The notes under the pieces were generated by a model. That model saw only the letters and a program-made list of their open reading frames with translations. It was not told where the DNA came from and did no database searches. A DNA stretch of 64,000 nucleotides from Adiantum capillus-veneris. Its lineage: Eukaryota > Streptophyta > Polypodiopsida > Polypodiales > Pteridaceae. Within the stretch, counting starts at the first letter, position 1, and each line of letters begins with the position of its first letter. The translations under genes and the position numbers were made by a program. Below are positions 61,412 through 64,000 of this stretch, one piece after another. The DNA is taken from contig CM043964.1 of the NCBI GenBank assembly GCA_014529385.2, positions 109,209,587 through 109,273,586 on the forward strand, written 5' to 3'.

Positions 61412-62720
61412 CACTAGGTTGGTAATGGGACACTTTTATGTCCTGTTAAGTGACCATTTTCCTTGAATTATGTCAACATTTTCAAAATGGATTTTGAGGT
61501 GCTATCTGTCTAGAAAGTTGTCTCATAAGCTGAAAAAAACTCGACATTTTTTTGGAATATCAATTCCATCTTTAACCTTGTCCTTGCACAACATTTCACA
61601 ACCTAAAACTGTGTGAAAAAACGGGTCCTGTTTTTGGCTTTTTTCAACTTTTTGCAACTATACCACTCTAGAATTCATGTTTGTGAGGTCTATAATGCTA
61701 GAGAACTATCTTCAGTAGTCCTCAGCATGTCCTGATGCTTCTAGGGAGAAATAAATGTTAAAGTTGTAAGTTATGACCAAATTACAAAAATTGTCAAATC
61801 CTGTTTTTTAGCAAATTTTAGCTATTCTATGATTTTTTTTGGTGGCTTTCATGATATCCAAATGCAGTTTTGATTTTCTATGTCGCATATTGTAACATAA
61901 AGCTAATATTCCTTGAGTTTTGTGGCACCTAATACCCTATTTTTATAGTAGACAACAATGGTTGAGTTTTTCAATTATAGAAGAAAACGAAACATTCTAG
62001 TATATCAAGTATAGCTTTTTCAATATTGCTAGTTTCTTGTGACAACTACATGCATTTTGTAGGTAGTAAGCATATCTAGTCATAAGGATCAAATTTGGCT
62101 AGATATTGAATAGTTTCTATGGGATTCTACAACACATAATGTTGAACCCAGTTTTTTCATGTTTGTTGTATTTAGCACTTCATCTTTGTCCCCAAGATTC
62201 CCCTTGGTAAGAGATGTATTATTCTTTTGACATGGTCCATGGCTCCTTATGAACCTAAAGGACAATAGGGAACTAATAAAACATGCATTTATTATTTGTA
62301 TTGAGCGTGGCTATAGAAACTTTGATGATAGGTTTGCAAAATGGTAAAAATTCAACTTTTTTGTACCTATTTCTTTTGGCAAAACAAAAAATAGTGAGTG
62401 AGAAGAAATCATATGTTCTGATCACCAACCCATTGAAGTTAACTAGGGAATTTATCTCAAGTCCTACATTATTTTTATGCAACAAAACGTAAGAAATGAC
62501 TGTTTTGATGAAAATGTAGCGGTCCATCAACTTTGGAGGCTTGGTGTGACCAAAAGATGAGAAATTTTACAAGTTTCTTATTTTTTCCATGTGTAGTAGG
62601 CCTTGAACTATAACCTCATGAAAGGATTTTACAAAATGAGTGGATCTACTATGGTTTTGGAGGTTTTTTTCAAAACCCTGAAAGGACACTTTTATGTCCT
62701 GTTACGTTACCAACCTAGTG
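61412..62720. mobile_element. 1.3-kb terminal-inverted-repeat element at a TTAA site
   Basis: The element begins CACTAGGTTGGTAA (61,412-61,425) and ends with the exact reverse complement, TTACCAACCTAGTG (62,707-62,720). Each end also carries a 16-bp near-palindrome, GGACACTTTTATGTCC, just inside. TTAA flanks both sides (61,408-61,411 and 62,721-62,724). Removing the element and one TTAA leaves the chromovirus pol frame continuous, so the site is precise. There is no coding frame of note and the interior is AT-rich. This fits a non-autonomous DNA transposon. The palindromic TTAA could also be read as a TA duplication with a longer TIR. Confidence 0.85.
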
Positions 62721-63271
62721 TTAATGAAACATTAGGACCTTTTAGGGATTCTTTGACAAAAATCATGTACGCAGAAACTAAGCTTTTTATTGATTTATCA
62801 AGGGCGAGAGGATTTACAAGTGGTATAGTACGACCAGACTCATTAGCATCTATATACATATTCTTTCCCCTGTAGGTGAAGTAGATTCTCCTTTCAGGGA
62901 ACTTCATATTGGCAGCCATGCATTTGAACCATGGTATCCCTAGGATAGCATCCTCATGTTGGAGAGGAGAGATAAAGAAGTCTTCTTTGTCGACATAGCT
63001 TTGGACATGAAGCCTCAACTTCCCAATCAAGGGAGTAATGGAGGCTTGTTGTCCCTTGAAAGCGGCATCGGCAGTTACAACATCCCCCATCTCAAAAGCT
63101 TGAATGCCCAACTTGGTGGCCAACTCCATTGATATGAAGTTGAGAGTAGAACCAGGGTCAAACAAGATGAAAGCATCATGCTCCCTTACCTTTCCCCAAG
63201 CATAGGAGAGAGGTGATCCTTTGCAATGAGTATCCTCTTTTGGAGCTTCAATAGTGGAAGCTCTAGGGGTC
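62721..63271 (-). pseudogene. Chromovirus protease
   Basis: The aspartic protease has FILFDPGSTLNFISMELATK near 63,170, with Pro where Ser or Thr normally follows the catalytic Asp (DPG instead of DSG). A later block, DAILGIPWFKCMAANM (about 62,950-62,905), is the conserved C-terminal part. The frame runs up to the TIR element at 62,720 and resumes at 61,411. Confidence 0.8.
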
Positions 63272-64000
63272 TCATTGCGAGCATTTGTTTTGGGGCAAGA
63301 ATGATAGCCATGTCCTTTGCTCCCCACACTTAAAACATTTGTGATCCTTGCGAAAAGTTTCAAGCTCTTTAGGAGAGAGTTTATTTTTACCTTTGTAAAC
63401 TCCTTTCTCCTTGGACCAAGTGTTGTGGTTGTTGTTGGAATGGCTGTGGGAAAAGTTTTGGGCATTAATTTTTCCCTTTGCATCACTTTTGTGTTTATTT
63501 TCCATGGGTTTGACATTCCGTCTAACCCCTAGTTGGAAATTGATGCATGAAGCAACCATGGCATGGTGGATTACTTCGCTGATAGAGTTAGGCCATTGAG
63601 AGTTGACATACTCGGCCATCTCTTCAGGTAATCCCACACAAAATTGTTGTTTTTGCTCAGCAAAGTCTATCTTTTGAAATACAATAGCCTTGAGATGTAA
63701 ATCCCAAAACTTGTCCACATATTTGTGGATAGACTCTGCCATTTGGTGAGCACTTTGTCCTTTGCATCGCTTGCAAGGGATTGCTTCATGATGGAAACTC
63801 ATAGAGTTTTCCATGTCTTTGGGGCTTTGCCATTGCCATGAAGGCTAGCCCACCATTGACGAGCCGATTTTTGGAAGTGCATAGTTACATGGCATAGCTT
63901 GGAGGACTCCGTGAAGCCCTCGTCTCCAAAGGATGCATCAAATTGTTGGATGAAGGCCAATACTTTGTTGGTAGCACCAAAGGTGCCATCATAGGTGAGA
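63272..64000 (-). pseudogene. Chromovirus gag (incomplete at the window edge)
   Basis: From the window end the minus strand reads FIQQFDASFGDEGFTESSKL and HFQKSARQWWASLHGNGKAP, the typical capsid core. A stop or frame change near 63,810 leads to the frame 63,814-63,272, with FCVGLPEEMAEYVNSQWP. The zinc knuckle CFKCGEQ...GHGYHSCPK (about 63,340-63,295) is split by a one-base frameshift between its second Cys and its His. The start codon is outside the window. Confidence 0.8.

Larger units (their letters stand above)
58432..64000 (-). mobile_element. Outer chromovirus, internal region (runs off the window)
   Basis: This is the gag-pol of a Ty3 chromovirus on the minus strand, from gag at the window edge to a chromodomain near 58,600. 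Its 3' end continues at 49,453-49,693 and its 3' LTR is 47,258-49,452, split off by the Tat insertion. The TIR element at 61,412-62,720 interrupts it between protease and RT. The 5' LTR lies to the right of the window. Confidence 0.85.

Noticed and set aside
61412-62720. CACTA (En/Spm) transposon, because the termini read CACTA...TAGTG
   Set aside because: The expected 3-bp direct duplication is not present (TAA on the left, TTA on the right on the same strand), whereas TTAA is present on both sides. The class is left open.

Overview
The window comes from a large, repeat-rich land-plant nuclear genome, and almost all of it is layered, decaying transposable elements. I see no intact host gene, tRNA, rRNA or CRISPR array. 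The plant assignment rests on four things: Ty1/copia elements primed by initiator-Met tRNA, Ty3 chromoviruses, a Ty3/Tat element with a second (archaeal-type) RNase H, and L1-type LINEs whose ORF1 has a DUF4283-like domain plus a CCHC knuckle. The only non-transposon coding remnant is a shredded PPR gene (31.4-32.1 kb). The repeat load together with a Penelope-like element suggests a seed-free plant such as a fern, or another large-genome plant. That last step is inference.

Layout, left to right. 1-3.0 kb holds a truncated copia gag-protease fused to a decayed Ty3 gag. 3.0-12.0 kb holds two LTR-like blocks (A and B). The second opens a Ty3-like element with an Asp-tRNA-type primer site, and a complete but dead copia element (5,386-10,516, two 321-bp LTRs) sits inside it. 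12-18 kb holds an LTR with an adjacent Met primer site (block C), a Ty3 integrase fragment and a Ty3 gag fragment. 18.8-26 kb is LINE territory: a 5'-truncated LINE tail with target-site duplications, a plus-strand ORF2 fragment, and a long minus-strand LINE. 26.3-30.7 kb is a mosaic of alternating plus- and minus-strand Ty3 pieces.

32.6-40.6 kb is the most interesting region: a head-to-tail, partly tandem Penelope-like retroelement (PLE). Two nearly identical ~2.5-kb direct repeats flank a ~637-codon reverse transcriptase frame with one in-frame stop. Its motifs (KIHK, GIPMG, YMDD) match the endonuclease-lacking PLE group. An (AC)n tract marks each unit boundary, and the second repeat has picked up ~373 bp of chromovirus integrase/3' coding sequence.

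41.8-47.2 kb holds minus-strand copies of LTR blocks A and B and unassigned repeat DNA. 47.3 kb to the window end is one large minus-strand chromovirus. It has a 2.2-kb 3' LTR full of tandem repeats, a chromodomain, integrase, RT, protease and gag, and its 5' LTR lies beyond the window. A complete Ty3/Tat element (49,694-58,431) interrupts its 3' untranslated region. A 1.3-kb TIR element (61,412-62,720) lies at a TTAA site inside its pol frame, and the reading frame is continuous across that site. The nesting order is therefore readable: the chromovirus came first, and the Tat and TIR elements landed in it later. The PLE repeats are the least diverged copies and so probably among the youngest insertions.
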